Source of the DNA: Bimastos eiseni
Lineage: Eukaryota; Annelida; Clitellata; Crassiclitellata; Lumbricidae
Direction of reading: 5' to 3'
NCBI GenBank assembly: GCA_959347315.1
Contig: OY365811.1
Location: 35,898,441 to 35,962,440 of the forward strand
DNA: 64,000 bases
This document shows, one piece after another, positions 1-11,340 of the stretch. The notes beneath the pieces were generated by a model, which worked only from the letters and a program-made list of their open reading frames with translations, was not told the DNA's origin and ran no database searches. Position 1 is the stretch's first letter. The number at the start of each line of letters is the position of its first letter. Both the position numbers and the translations under genes were made by a program.

Positions 1-175
1 AAGACCAAGACCGACGCATTCGAGACCAAGACCAAGACCGATGATCCTTGACCAAGACCGATGCATTCTAGACCAAGACCGGAGTTTTCCGGTCTCGAGA
101 CCGTCTCGAGACTAAGACCGCGGTCTCTAGACCGCATCCCTGGATCGTGCGACCTTGGAGCATCGAAATTTGAGC
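1..175. repeat. Degenerate short-period repeat (GACCAAGACCG type)
   Basis: The first 175 bases are built from imperfect copies of GACCAAGACCG, often joined to ATGCATTC, and from short palindromes such as GGTCTCGAGACC near position 100. The unit is about 11 to 30 bp and degenerates toward the right. It looks like the edge of a simple satellite that continues to the left of the window. No coding potential is apparent. The stretch 176-534 between it and the first gene holds no feature I can support; it would contain the 3' UTR of the minus-strand gene if that gene ends at 535. Confidence 0.55.
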
Positions 176-534
176 TCTAGTTACACTTACATCGGACAAC
201 TTGAAACTGGCTTTGATAATAATAATTTTTTTTACATTTCAGAATGACAAATCGCAGTATGATTAGGCTACAAGGCGGCCACAGTATGAACAGATGATGA
301 CGTTTCATTTGTCGCGACCTGTATAATAATTACATTGGGAGTTATAGGTGTACATTGAAGGGGATTTCTGATTTGCGATTAATCTCAGACTGCAAATCGG
401 CCCTTGCACAGTAACTGTTGCTCTGCGGCTTTCTAAGCTCTGATGGAGAGGAGAACGGGTGAAGGGATTATACATGGACTGGACAGTCTCGTTTTATAAA
501 ATCGAGCGCTTCACGTGCAGTGAATCGAACACTG

Positions 535-3192
535 TCATGCACCAGAATTGTCTAGAAAGTCGAAGGCTTTGTCGATGGCGTCCAGATCCGTCTCGAGGTC
601 TGTCTTGTTGTCCTCCTTGGTCGACGAAGTGCTTTCGAGCAAAACGGACGGTTTTCCACCAACGTATTTCCCAGGAACCTTCGCAGACGGTCTATTCGAG
701 GGAAGAAACGTTAGTGACGGCAGAGACGGAAGACGATTAAGAGGTCGAGCAACGGTCGAAGACGTCCGAAGAATGACGCTCGATCTGTGACTTGATTCAG
801 ATGTTGCTGTTGTTAATGATGATGATGCAGTGGTTGCAGAAGTGTTTGGGGTGGTAGAGATGAAGGAAGATCTACTGGACACAGAACAAGTGCTCTTTGG
901 TCTGAGAACGACACCAAAAATCTTCGGGCGCTCTATGTCATCAGCTTTAACATCTCCTGGTGATTTCCGATCACCTACAAGAGCAAACGATCCCCTCCTC
1001 TTCACGCTCTGGCCATCTTCTGTCGTCCGTTGTCTGTCCTCCTGTATATCTGCAACAGTCAGTGATCTGTCCTTCATCTCTGTGCTCTCCTGGTCGTTGC
1101 TATCATCTTTGGTTGATTTGTCTTCTTCTTTCTGGCTGGCGTTCAATTCTGAAGCTGTGGTCGACGCACGAACAGGAGTCTCACATTGGTTCTTCGTTGA
1201 GCTTTTGCACCAGGTGTCCGTCCACACCTTCAGTGGGGACGTCTTCGTTCCGTTGTCGATTGGCTCAGCCTCATGACTGAGAAATTCGAAGGCATCGTCA
1301 AGAAAGCTGTTGGCGTCGGATACATCTGAGAAGGGATTGACATCAGATACCTGTTGCTCAGCAGCCGAAGCGGAGTCGATGGTCACGCCGTCAGGACTGG
1401 GAGAAGGTAATAGGGCAGAGTCTGGTATCACCGTGGTGGCGTGATACATGTCGGTGTCGACTGGAGCTGGGAGGGGACAGTGTGTGGAGACGGATGACGC
1501 TTGTTGACAATCAGCGACCATTTCCTCAGCGTTGACGATAACGGAATCTATTCCAGGAGGAGTTCGATTGCCGAGTGACATTGGCGATGCCAGCAGTAGC
1601 TGGTTGTCTCCGATCGAGCGGCGTTGGCAGAAATCTGGAGTGAGGGCTGCGCCGATGTGGTCTGACTGCTGCAGACTAACCTTTGCCCTCAGCTTCTGAC
1701 GGTTGCATGGGAACAGGGTGTCCTTTCTATTGTACAGCGGACTTCCTCCTCCGTTCGCCTGAAGATGGCTGAGCGTCGGCAACGATTTGTGCCGGTCGTG
1801 GTTTGATTCTACAGCGTTACGAACTGCCATGGCTTCCATCGGTGGAAAAAGACTGTTCGGTCGGGGGACCTTTGTCGGCGCGGCCGCCACCGTAGCCACC
1901 CTTCTGAGCGAGGATCGTTGGCTTTGATCGCCTCCTTCAGCTCCAGGCGTTGTCTCGGAAGGGATCGAAGAGTTGTCTTGCTCAGAAGACACATTTGTAC
2001 TGGGGTTAGACTCTTTCTTTGTTTCATCTTTCACAGCTGGACAGGACTTTTGTGCCACTGTAAACTTGACAGTCTTCTTGGGAACAGGTGGCGGTGGCTT
2101 CTTGGCTCGTATGGGTGGTTTGTCTTTGTTTGCTAATGATGTGGAACGGTCCAGAGACTGTGAGGCGGTGACGGCGTCGACGGCGTTGGCAGCCAGCAGA
2201 ACGTTGATGGCGTTTGGTTTCTTTTCGTAGATGGTCTTTACCTCTTCAGTGGGAGTGCCAGCAGAGGCGCTGCACAGGTTCTCCATGCTTCTTGTTACTG
2301 GCATCCATTTCGTCCTTGGAGTGGCACTCGATGATAGCGACGTCTTGACATTCGGACCTTTCTGCGCTGAGAGCGTCTCCTCGGGCGGCATTATTTTAGC
2401 GCAGCATTCAGCTTGCTTCACACTCTGTGCATCTGTTTCCATCGGTGCAGTCTTAAAGACCCCACTGTTTATATTCTCCAGCTCGGGCGTATTGCAAGCT
2501 GGAGTGATAACGAGGTTGACGTCGCCAGCGTTTGAGTTGAGGCAACCTTTGTCGCTGTCCATTTCGTTGGATCCTTTGCTTGTTGAAGAACTGTCTTCAG
2601 TTTTAGTTTTATCATTTATTTCAGTTTCAGTTAACTCCGCAGTTGATTCGTGGCAATCTTTCGAGGTGTTCGCATTACTGGGGTGGCACTCAGGCGTCGT
2701 GGTAAGGTCAGTGTTCTGTGGATGACCCTCGAAATCGTTAGAAATTCCTTCGTCGTGTAGTTTTTGAATCCCTTTTAGCTGTCTCTCGATTGCATCCTTT
2801 GGTGTTGCCCGACTATTACCTGCTGCAGCGTCCACAGCCGGTTGGGATGACGATAATGAAGCAGATGAGAAGGAAAAGGTGGAAGGAGAAGAACTGGAAG
2901 TGGACTCTGCATGGCATGGACTTGATGCTAGTTCGCTTAGACTCGAAGCTTCTCTTGGCTTCGCTGGTTGAGCGTGTTGTGATCGGTGGCTGGAGTCGTC
3001 TGGCGTTGGTTTGGCGAAGACGGTCTTTGGGTCTCGGAGGGATACGGGTCTCTTTCTGACCGGTGCTTTCGTCTGTGCTTCATATACGGTGGTTGCGGCG
3101 GCGGAGGCGCGCAGTTCGAACTGCTTTCGGAGGAAGGCGATCCCTCCGCCTGATGACGCTGAGGCAGCAACTGCGGGACTTCCGTCCGACAT
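535..3192 (-). CDS. Uncharacterised disordered Ser/Thr-rich protein with proline-rich motif
   Basis: An uninterrupted 885-codon frame on the minus strand, by far the longest in the window and GC-richer than its surroundings, so very probably coding. The first Met is followed by an Ala/Ser/Gly-rich start and a short basic amphipathic piece (GGGIAFLRKQFELR, about residues 15-28). A proline-rich SH3-ligand-like stretch (PPIRAKKPPPPVPKK) lies near residues 359-373. Most of the rest is low-complexity and Ser/Thr/Asp-rich, with many basic-Ser sites that look like kinase targets. Two acidic segments share a motif: DDAFEFL near residue 631 and DKAFDFL near 875, just before the stop. I see no signal peptide or membrane segment. 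The frame may be a large first exon whose later exons lie left of the window; the only donor-like site near the end (GTGCAT) is weak. The family was not recognised. Open frames on the plus strand here (830-1276, 2231-2725) are antisense shadows. Confidence 0.7.
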   Translation of the reverse strand: MSDGSPAVAASASSGGGIAFLRKQFELRASAAATTVYEAQTKAPVRKRPVSLRDPKTVFAKPTPDDSSHRSQHAQPAKPREASSLSELASSPCHAESTSSSSPSTFSFSSASLSSSQPAVDAAAGNSRATPKDAIERQLKGIQKLHDEGISNDFEGHPQNTDLTTTPECHPSNANTSKDCHESTAELTETEINDKTKTEDSSSTSKGSNEMDSDKGCLNSNAGDVNLVITPACNTPELENINSGVFKTAPMETDAQSVKQAECCAKIMPPEETLSAQKGPNVKTSLSSSATPRTKWMPVTRSMENLCSASAGTPTEEVKTIYEKKPNAINVLLAANAVDAVTASQSLDRSTSLANKDKPPIRAKKPPPPVPKKTVKFTVAQKSCPAVKDETKKESNPSTNVSSEQDNSSIPSETTPGAEGGDQSQRSSLRRVATVAAAPTKVPRPNSLFPPMEAMAVRNAVESNHDRHKSLPTLSHLQANGGGSPLYNRKDTLFPCNRQKLRAKVSLQQSDHIGAALTPDFCQRRSIGDNQLLLASPMSLGNRTPPGIDSVIVNAEEMVADCQQASSVSTHCPLPAPVDTDMYHATTVIPDSALLPSPSPDGVTIDSASAAEQQVSDVNPFSDVSDANSFLDDAFEFLSHEAEPIDNGTKTSPLKVWTDTWCKSSTKNQCETPVRASTTASELNASQKEEDKSTKDDSNDQESTEMKDRSLTVADIQEDRQRTTEDGQSVKRRGSFALVGDRKSPGDVKADDIERPKIFGVVLRPKSTCSVSSRSSFISTTPNTSATTASSSLTTATSESSHRSSVILRTSSTVARPLNRLPSLPSLTFLPSNRPSAKVPGKYVGGKPSVLLESTSSTKEDNKTDLETDLDAIDKAFDFLDNSGA

Positions 3193-6000
3193 CTCTCGCT
3201 GGATCTGGCAGGTCAGTCTTGACGTATGGATAGTGTCAACGGATGTGGCGTGGCATCAGCAGCGATGATTCTATTTGAATGTGCTCTATGGAGAAAACAT
3301 ACTGATTAAAACATACAAGCACGAGTAAATAAGCAATAAAGAAGCCTTCAACAAACTTAAATCCACGATTCGTGTAGCAGACCAGAACATGCTGTCAGTA
3401 TGTTGTTAACATGGCTTTTGATTGAGAGCATCTGCTCGTGGGTCAACGATGAAGCTCCCTCCCCTCTCTGCGAAATGTGCAGCGATGGCTGGGGAGAATT
3501 AAGGAACGTTGTGAAACAAATCTGTAGAGTATTTAAGACAATCGTTAAATTTCTATGTAAATAATCCTCCACTGGTTGTAATCTGCCAGTGCCAGTCCCA
3601 AGCCTGGATAAAGAAGGAGGGCTACGCTAATGGTCTTTGTTGCCACACAGCGTCGTTCGACTTCAACTATACCTTCACATAGTACTTTTATGTAAATGTA
3701 GACGTACACGTTTTCGGTGGCGACCATATGTGACTTCGACCGTGGTAATTTTTTTATATTCTATTTAGCCCAATTGATTGGGTGAGATCCTTTAACCTCC
3801 GCTCAGTCCGCTGCCCGTTTAGTTGGTACGACTCTCAGCGTACGTCCGGTGCTAGTCCCAGATGAAAATCTCTTAAATTTTCTAACCGGCACTCGAGTAA
3901 GAAACGTTCACTTGTGATATTATTGGTGGCATATTACTAAAATTATTTCATGAAAAGTTTAAAACGAAAATGGTGCATCACAACTGTCTTGTTCTAATCC
4001 AGGAATGAACAGCAGATGAGCTAAGTTTTATAGCGTCGATCAATAAACAACCACGGTCGACAAAACTCGATTGCTCGCCAGCCTTACCTCACCAAAAATG
4101 CCTGTTCCGATTATGTAGGTGTGGTGCTTAACAAATGCAAAATAGCAAATAGCGTTGCCTTATTATACTCATGCCTGAGTAATATCTAGGCAATAGGCTG
4201 ATATAATATTATTAATGTGACTTTTGCTGACGAAATGCCAAAAAGCCGATGATCACATATATCAGTCATTCTCGTCTTTTTGTAACTCAGTTGGTCTTCG
4301 GTCAACAGAGGCTAGAGCTTTTGTATTTTGTCATGCACGAATAACACACAAAGCACTACACGTCAAGGCTTCCTTGTTATATAGCCTACGACAAGAGATT
4401 CTACAGACTAATATTTATTTAGGGCCTATAATGCCTACTTAGTTTAGAAATATGCAATATCTCTTTGTCCGCTTCCTGTTGTGAAGAACCGATACGTGGG
4501 ACATGTTTAGCCTGGAGACATGGTTATCCGATCGTCACGTAAAAGACTATAGGCCTAATCCTAAATCGAGCACCTGCCTGGATCAATGTTCCATGTTGTA
4601 GGTCAGCCACGAAATAGGCTACACTGGAATAGTTGCATAATCGCATTCTCTTGCACTCTAGATATTCCTTCTCGCTGCTCTACTCGGTCTGTTTCCTTCT
4701 GCCGAATCTCCCTCCACAGATAGCCAGTCCCCAAAATGATACAACGCACTTCTTAAGATCGAGCTAGTCTACACAGCCAAGAATTCTACCTGTAGGATAA
4801 TAGGCCTAGTATACGACAAATGAATAATGTTTTCTCGAATCGACAGTATAAATTATAACCGGACGATGAGTGGGCCTACTTCACTAGGTCCATTGACGTC
4901 AATTCGTTGTGTAACTGGTCTAAGGACCGTAGGCTATAATAATACTGGCGCTACTCGGATAGGTCGAATATATAATTAATGATCATACAATTAATAGTAG
5001 GCCTATTGTTCAATTTAATCCGTACGCACCTTTCGTAAAGCTATTCCAATCTTTGTAGCCCTATTTTTTTTATTTTCCGTAGGACAATGAGTCGTTGAAA
5101 TAATTCAAATCTCAGGTTAAACCAGACTCATTCTTAAAAGTTACGAATCCCGATGGAAGTAGTATCAATACCGGTAAAGCACAGTTCATCTGATGAATGA
5201 TTCGTCTGGTCTGATCTTGTTTGTTGCGGTTGGTGACTCAGGTTTCAAGGGAACCTGACATGAACTGAGACTCTGTTGAGCCTTAATGAATAACTGAAGC
5301 ATCGATTATATCCACCCAATCATAGAACGGAGAGATGAGGCTAAGATATGTGTGAACGAAAGAAACGAGGAAAATGATCGACGGCCTACCTGCTCGCTTG
5401 GCGCAGTCAACAAATCAAGCGGACCGTGTCGGCAGACTCGGCACCACAGGCAGGCCTCTGCACAGCCACGGTTGCTTGAATTCACTATGAGGGTCGGAAG
5501 ATTTCCCTTCAGATTCACCATTCCGATGAAGCAGTCGTAATGAAATTGCACGCACACACGAAGAAGGGAGGGCGAAGTAGACAACAGTTTCACACACGAA
5601 TAGACCCATTGCTGTGCAAATGTAGAACTTTAGGCTTATGCAATGCATGCATGGCTCTTGGCTCATGCTATATAGGCCTACAGCTGCATAATAGTTGCTA
5701 GGATCGCTATTGTTCGTAAACAAGGACCACAGCTCGAGAGAATCTGAAGAGGGACCCATGCATGCAGTTCAGAGCCGCATGGGTGCAATCAGGCTTCAGA
5801 TCAAAGGTCCGTATGAATAACCTGCGAGGGATTGGAAATAACGAAGCCACGTCAGTGATTGGAGGCCTGCGAAAAATTATCATGTGTATTATGCGCGCAA
5901 CAATATTGGCCTACATAATATGCCATCATATAATTTGTATATATGTATATACATTATACACAGGCCTAATATACGTGTATATAATATACGTGTATATATA
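3193..6000. other. Non-coding region upstream of the minus-strand gene
   Basis: About 2.8 kb with only short, low-quality open frames. It should contain the promoter and any 5' UTR exons of the gene at 535-3192, but I cannot place a TATA box or transcription start. A copy of the roughly 100-bp dispersed element lies at 3555-3660. AGGCCTA-containing palindromes recur (for example near 4549, 4801, 4998 and 5674). The end (about 5935-6005) is an AT-rich run of ATATA and ACGTGTATA units. Confidence 0.5.
3555..3660 (-). repeat. Dispersed ~100-bp element, copy 1
   Basis: It contains the core GCCAGTGCCAGTCCCAAGCC followed by GGAGGAGGG-like sequence and a TTGGTGTC/ACGACACC-like end in degenerate form. 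The same ordered blocks occur near 7015, 7130, 11230, 30590, 38735 and partly near 61390, in both orientations. It has no coding potential. It may be a MITE or an RNA-derived short element; the class is not resolved. Confidence 0.6.
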
Positions 6001-6159
6001 TATGTAACCGTGATTATTCTGAACATTACATTACAATAGATAGGCTTGAACAATATATATAGAGATCATTATTATACATTCAGTTTAGCAGAACATTCGC
6101 TAATACAGACAGAATAGGTTCTTCAATCACTCGCTTAAGCTCTAGTGTAACTAGCACTT

Positions 6160-6565
6160 ACAGTCAGCCCTCATTGCTAGAGTGGTCAGTAGCTGATCCT
6201 TGAGAGGTCAGTAGCTGACCAATCAAAGTAGGATAGGCCAGTTCCTCTTTGGCTGAGGAAAGTCACTTATAAGCTGTAACACTGTTAGGAACTTTGCAGT
6301 CTGATTTCCGAAATTATCAGGTACCTTAGTACCTCAGATCTGTCTATTATAATATACATAATTTATTAATAACTTAGCTTCATGTTCAACTTCTAGCATC
6401 TCACATCATTATCACTTCGTGAGTATTTGTATCGTTCTGTATTTAGACAACCATATATATGTTATTACTTTAGCTATTCCGTGTTTAATAAAGATAGTTT
6501 GCATCTGAACTGTCTCTTCATGTGTAGCTAGTTTCCTCTAACATAATCTAATTTATTAAGCATCT
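6160..6565 (+). mobile_element. LTR-like sequence abutting the assembly gap
   Basis: This stretch has a short direct duplication (GGTCAGTAGCTGA at about 6184 and 6207), a TATA-like CTTATAAGCTG near 6266, and a polyadenylation-like AATAAAG near 6487 followed by TTTGCATCTGAACTGTCTC, then the gap. That order (TATA box, polyA signal, U5-like tail) is typical of retrotransposon long terminal repeats. No second copy and no terminal TG..CA pair could be fixed because of the gap, so this remains a suggestion. Confidence 0.3.
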
Positions 6566-6765
6566 NNNNNNNNNNNNNNNNNNNNNNNNNNNNNNNNNNN
6601 NNNNNNNNNNNNNNNNNNNNNNNNNNNNNNNNNNNNNNNNNNNNNNNNNNNNNNNNNNNNNNNNNNNNNNNNNNNNNNNNNNNNNNNNNNNNNNNNNNNN
6701 NNNNNNNNNNNNNNNNNNNNNNNNNNNNNNNNNNNNNNNNNNNNNNNNNNNNNNNNNNNNNNNNN
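6566..6765. other. Assembly gap (200 Ns)
   Basis: A run of exactly 200 N. The round number suggests a scaffolding placeholder, so the true length is unknown. Any open frame spanning it is artificial. Confidence 1.
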
Positions 6766-7009
6766 TAGAAAGAGATCGGTACAATGTTGGGCGTTTCTAT
6801 TTAGAAGTCGAATTCAAACCATCGATTCTTCTACTCTAAAATAAATATGGGACCCAGCGTCATCTGAAATGAAATGACCATGACTCATCATTCCAACATC
6901 ATGCGTATAGCTTACCGCTTGCTTGTATTGGTGTTTGGTAGGTTAAATGCTTGTCTTTCTATGGCTATTTATGTGCATCCTGCTATAGCCCGCGCACGCT
7001 ACTTCGCTG

Positions 7010-7215
7010 GATGTTGTTGATTTTTTAACGACACCGTTCCGTAGCGAAGCTGATTTGGTGTCACCCTCCTCCTCTCTCCAGGCTTGTCAGAACACTTACA
7101 GTGGCGGAGCTACGTTACTTCGTTAACTACGCCTGTTCTTATACTCTGGCAGTGCCAGTTCCAAGCCTGGTTGATGGAGGAGAGTGACGACAATCATCAG
7201 GGACGTCATTTGGGA
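7010..7215. repeat. Dispersed ~100-bp element, two copies in inverted orientation
   Basis: A plus-oriented copy (ACGACACCG...TTGGTGTC, CCTCCTCC, CCAGGCTTG, AGTGGCGGAG at about 7026-7110) is followed directly by a minus-oriented copy (GCAGTGCCAG, CCAAGCCTGG, GGAGGAGAGTG at about 7150-7190). Together they make an imperfect large inverted repeat. The right-hand copy continues into AATCATCAGGGACGTCATTT, a piece also found in inverted form near 11205. Confidence 0.6.
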
Positions 7216-7349
7216 GGGGGCAGGGGGCTTTTGCCCCCTGAATTTCAAGATTTAGATTATAGTGCGTGTAAATATCCATACCAAGTCATAATTTAATAGC
7301 CATATAATTACTTAGTAATAAATCTTATTGAATTTGATACATTAACATT

Positions 7350-7990
7350 ATATCATATTGTGGCGTTCTGCCGCCCGAGCGCCTGCCTAGCTCTCGTACG
7401 GTGTCGACTCCAGCTTGCTGACACGTCTGGAGTCGCCCGAGTCACTTCCTTATCAAATCTCAATGCCAAATGGTTGCTCTCAATATCTACCAGGATGATC
7501 GCTCTCACCAGTATAGATTAAGGACGGGGCTTTTCCCCAAGAAAGGCAACACTGTTTGAATTAGTCACGAGGTCTGACTCTGCCTATTCCGCGGTCGCCG
7601 GATGGGCAACGTTCTGAGGATGGCCGTACTCAAAACAGGGTTCGTAATCATACCGGCAGGAGTCTGTCTCGCCTTGCCTACCTTCCAAGCTACTAGCCTC
7701 TCCTTCATCTTTACCTGATGTCGTACCATTCAGCATCTTGTGACTCTGAAACTATCGCCAATAAGGGACACCAAACGTTCTCTTCAGTTACGAGGTTCAG
7801 ATATACTTGAAACAAGTCCCTAAGTCATATCTGCCTAGACAATTATAAATTCAACGTCTTGTACTCCTAGAGATTACTGTTCTCAACTCTCTAAACTCTG
7901 TCGTCCTAGACACTACCAGTCTCACAGCTCTTCGTCATATCATGCTAGACACTTAGCTATCACGCCTTCTACTCAACACGTATCTCTCGA
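7350..7990. other. Non-coding region, nothing recognised
   Basis: About 640 bases without a credible gene. A short inverted element (GTCGACTCCAG ... CTGGAGTCGCC, near 7407-7438) is the only local structure I saw. The region leads into the degenerate array at about 7995. Confidence 0.4.
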
Positions 7991-7994
7991 TCTA

Positions 7995-10830
7995 TTTCCG
8001 TGTATGGCATAACGGCCTCACACGTATATTTTATCATGCACCACAATTGACGGAGTAAGTTCCCGTCCTCTATGTTGGCAGTTACCCACCAACACTGATA
8101 TATTCTGCTTCGATAAAAATGACACTGGCATGGTATTCACGGACTCTGATAGCGAAGGTCTTCTGTCTATAACCTTCGCTATCTGCACACAGATCTTCGA
8201 CCTGACCTATGCACGAGGGGGCCCAACCTCGCACTTTAGTCAGTTCTCGGAACTGTGTGACGACAAGCAACCATGTATTCACCTGGGTACCCGATTACAA
8301 AAATGTACTCGTATCGACCACTTCGATCAGACACGCAAGTAGATACACTTCGGGAAAACGGGAGGAGTATCTATGACCAACGTAGGTAGCCAACAGGAAT
8401 ATTTACGTATCGATCAATTCTTGGTCTGCTTATTATCTTTAACCTGGGTTTCCGATTGCCCAGACTTTCAAGTGCCTCTTGGTCCATTTCCGACTGCCCA
8501 GACTTTCACGTCTGCGTTCATCTGTTTCATACTTGAGTATCGGACAACAAGGGACAATCCACTCTTTCACGTGCCTCTTGGTCCATTTCCTTGCGTGGCA
8601 TACCGGCCTCAAACGTATAAGTTATCATGTACACGATTGACTGTCCACTGCGTTGGCAATTGTCCGCCAACACCGTAATATATTTTGAGACTTCGAGAAA
8701 CCGGGAGGAGTAACTATGACCAACGTAGGTAACAAACAAGAGAATTTATCGAAAGACCATAAAACCATCAAGAAGAGTTATTTGAGTTGTAACCTGAAAG
8801 TATCAATCGGCACCAGTATTTTCTCTTGTTTGTAACGTGCTCTTCTAACGTGTTCACCCTCCACGTGTATTTTCCAGCGGGTCCTTCGGGAATTTTCCGG
8901 TATTTCTATCGAACAGCCACCCGAACTCTGTCACTGTTTGTACCACTCTCGGCCACTGGGGGCTCTCTGACTATATGCCACCCTAATGTTAACGATCTCG
9001 GCTACTCGAACTTCCACGGTCTCCGACAACCCAAGTGCTGCCGGAAAACTCCGTAAGTAACTATGTTATGTAGCCATGTCTATATATCAACGAAACAGTA
9101 CAGGGAAAAGAATATGCGGAAACACCCGCAATTATTGAGGTCTTCGGCACCAGTCACGACCGTTTCTTGTAATCGTCGAACGCATCAATGGGATCACCTT
9201 CCCCGTATTTTATCAAACGTATCCACTGGGGAACTTTCCCCGTATGTGCCAACGCTACACCGGCAGCTCTCTCGGTCTGTACAGTTGATGCTCCGGGAAT
9301 CTACCCGGCTTGTATCTCTTGCGGCCACCCGAACTTTCTCGGTCTCGGCCACCAGAACTTCTACGATTGCGGCCACCCGAATTTTCTCGATCTCAGTCAC
9401 CCGAATTTTCACGTCTCCGACAACCTGCTGGAAACCGGCAGAAGTAGCTATGACCGAACTAGGTACCCAACAAGTATATTTCTCGGCCTGCTCTCATCTG
9501 TTATATACTTTTGTATCCGATCACCCAGACTCTCACATGTCTGTAACTCTCATATATTCATCTCATCGTAGGATCATATTTTTGTACTCGTCACTTAGAG
9601 CTCTGACCAACGGTAATGCACCAACTCTCGTAAACTTCGTTTCTCTCATAGGCACAGGTAAATGTCACCACTTTACCTCTATGTTTCACACAGACCTGTA
9701 TTATTATAATCACTTTCTCTGTAGCAATTGTACTCTGTATCTTATACACTGGAACGAACCACGGACAGATCTTTCGAGGAAGTCTCCGAAAAGAGATTAT
9801 GTAGTTAGATCTACAAGAAGAAATCCTGCGGCTAGTCCCGCAAGTCGAAGCCTCGCGGGGAAACCGCGAGTCAAGATATTGCAACTACACACACAAGTGA
9901 ATAGATTTCTGGAATACGAGAGGAGTAACTGTTACCGACATAGGTAGCCAAGTAGAATATTTACCGAAAGACCGCAAGAAGACATACTGCGGGGACACCG
10001 CAAGTACAGATATTACGTTTAGTAACTCAAGTTAAGATACGCGGGGAAACCGCGACCAAAGACATTGCGAGCAGACACGCAAATCAACAGAATACTGGTA
10101 ACCGATGGGAGTAAGCATGATCACGCTAGGTAGCCATGTATAGATATTTACAGAAACCGTAAAGAGCAAAGAATATGCGGAGACGCCCGCAATTAATCAG
10201 GTTTTCGACACAAAAGGGAACTTTCCCTGTATCGAACGCAACAATGAGGTCACCCTCCCCGTATTTATCGAACGTATTTATGTTTTCCAATATGTGTCAA
10301 CGGCTTCACCGGTTGCTCTCTTGGTCTGTTTCCAACGGCTTCACGGGGCCGCCCTCCCCGTCTTTTAACCAACGTGTTCACTGGGAAATTCTTCCCGTAT
10401 ATTGTATCAACGGCCACCGAGGCCTCTCTCTCTCTCGATATAAACGTTTGGTCCTTCGGAGCTTTACCCGATCTCTATTTCTCACGGCCACCAACGGGGT
10501 CACCATCTTCCCTGTTTTCCCGTACAGAACTGTCATTCATTTATTTCCAACGATCGGGTCTCTACGCACTCTCGAACGGCACCCAGACCTGTGAGCATTT
10601 CTCACGATCGGTCTTTCCTCTGTCAGCCTGTTGACTCCTACGATCAGGGCACGGTCCGTCTTGCGATCGACGGCAGAGGGGTCCACCCCACCAATCAGCG
10701 AAAAGCAGCACCGGCCTGACCGCGAGAGCGGCTGTCACTGGAGGTCGTATTTATATGTCAACACTCAACGATCCCTGGAGCGTTACGAGAACCACTCTAC
10801 GTATGAAGCAGTACGAACCACTGCTCCACA
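7995..10830. repeat. Degenerate long-unit repeat array
   Basis: Ordered blocks recur here. One block (GGCATAACGGCCTCA..CGTATA..TTATCATG then TTGGCAGTT..CCAACAC) starts near 8005 and again near 8597, about 595 bp apart. A second block (GGAGGAGTA..CTATGACC, ACGTAGGTAGCC) recurs near 8364, 8703, 9440, 9922 and 10108. Within 9310-9420 a shorter unit of about 25 bp (GGCCACCCGAA + TTTCTC) is repeated. Divergence between copies is high and spacing is irregular. The 294-codon frame at 9063-9947 lies inside it and looks like a by-product of the repeat rather than a gene. This could be an old satellite or a decayed transposable element. Confidence 0.5.
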
Positions 10831-11079
10831 TATATAGCAATCCACCGTATGTCAGGCTATAATCAAGCCAAGTCATGTGTCTGCAAGCTATGCAATGAAC
10901 TAAAAACCGCCGATCGGTCCTCCCTCCTATACCAACACTGTAAGAAAATACACGTTAAAATGGCGCTATGGCGAGTCGATTATTTACAAATAAATTCTTC
11001 CTTCATGCCTTGTGGCCTGTCCGCCACAATATCACAGGTGCCTATTATTGAATAATTTAACTGTTTAAGAACTGTATCA

Positions 11080-11340
11080 GCGATTTTGCCGATACAAGAT
11101 TTAACAAATCAAATCTTTTGGTATCACTGAAAACACCCCCCCTCCGTCGCCAGAAAAAATGTATCACTGAACAATTTTTCCTTGTCCCTCTGAAAAAAGC
11201 TGAAATGACGTCCCTGACAATCATATCTGTAACTCCGCCACTGTTCGCTCTCCGACAGTGCCAGTCCAAAGCCTGGACAATAGAGGAGGGTGATCATGCT
11301 AATGATCTTTGTCTTTGGAATCACGCATGGTCGTCAAACT
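11080..11340 (-). repeat. Dispersed ~100-bp element with flanking block, copy 4
   Basis: The block AACTCCGCCACTG..CGACAGTGCCAGTCCAAAGCC..GGAGGGTGATCATG at about 11230-11300 is the minus orientation of the element near 7026 and 38740. To its left, GACGTCCCTGACAATCAT (about 11208) is the inverse of the block seen at 7190-7210, so the two loci share more than the 100-bp core. Confidence 0.6.

Noticed and set aside
830..2725. Plus-strand frames 830-1276 and 2231-2725
   Set aside because: Antisense shadows of the 885-codon minus-strand gene, with no domain features.
6548..6784. Open frame across the N run
   Set aside because: Artefact of the assembly gap.
9063..9947. 294-codon open frame on the plus strand
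   Set aside because: It lies wholly inside the degenerate repeat array, its residues follow the DNA repeat (ATRTFSVSATRT-like), and no domain is recognisable.
10849..11055. Small frame with a C-x2-C ... H-x4-H zinc-finger-like pattern
   Set aside because: A single imperfect motif in a 68-residue frame without neighbours or splice support; it could be a chance match or a scrap of a transposase.
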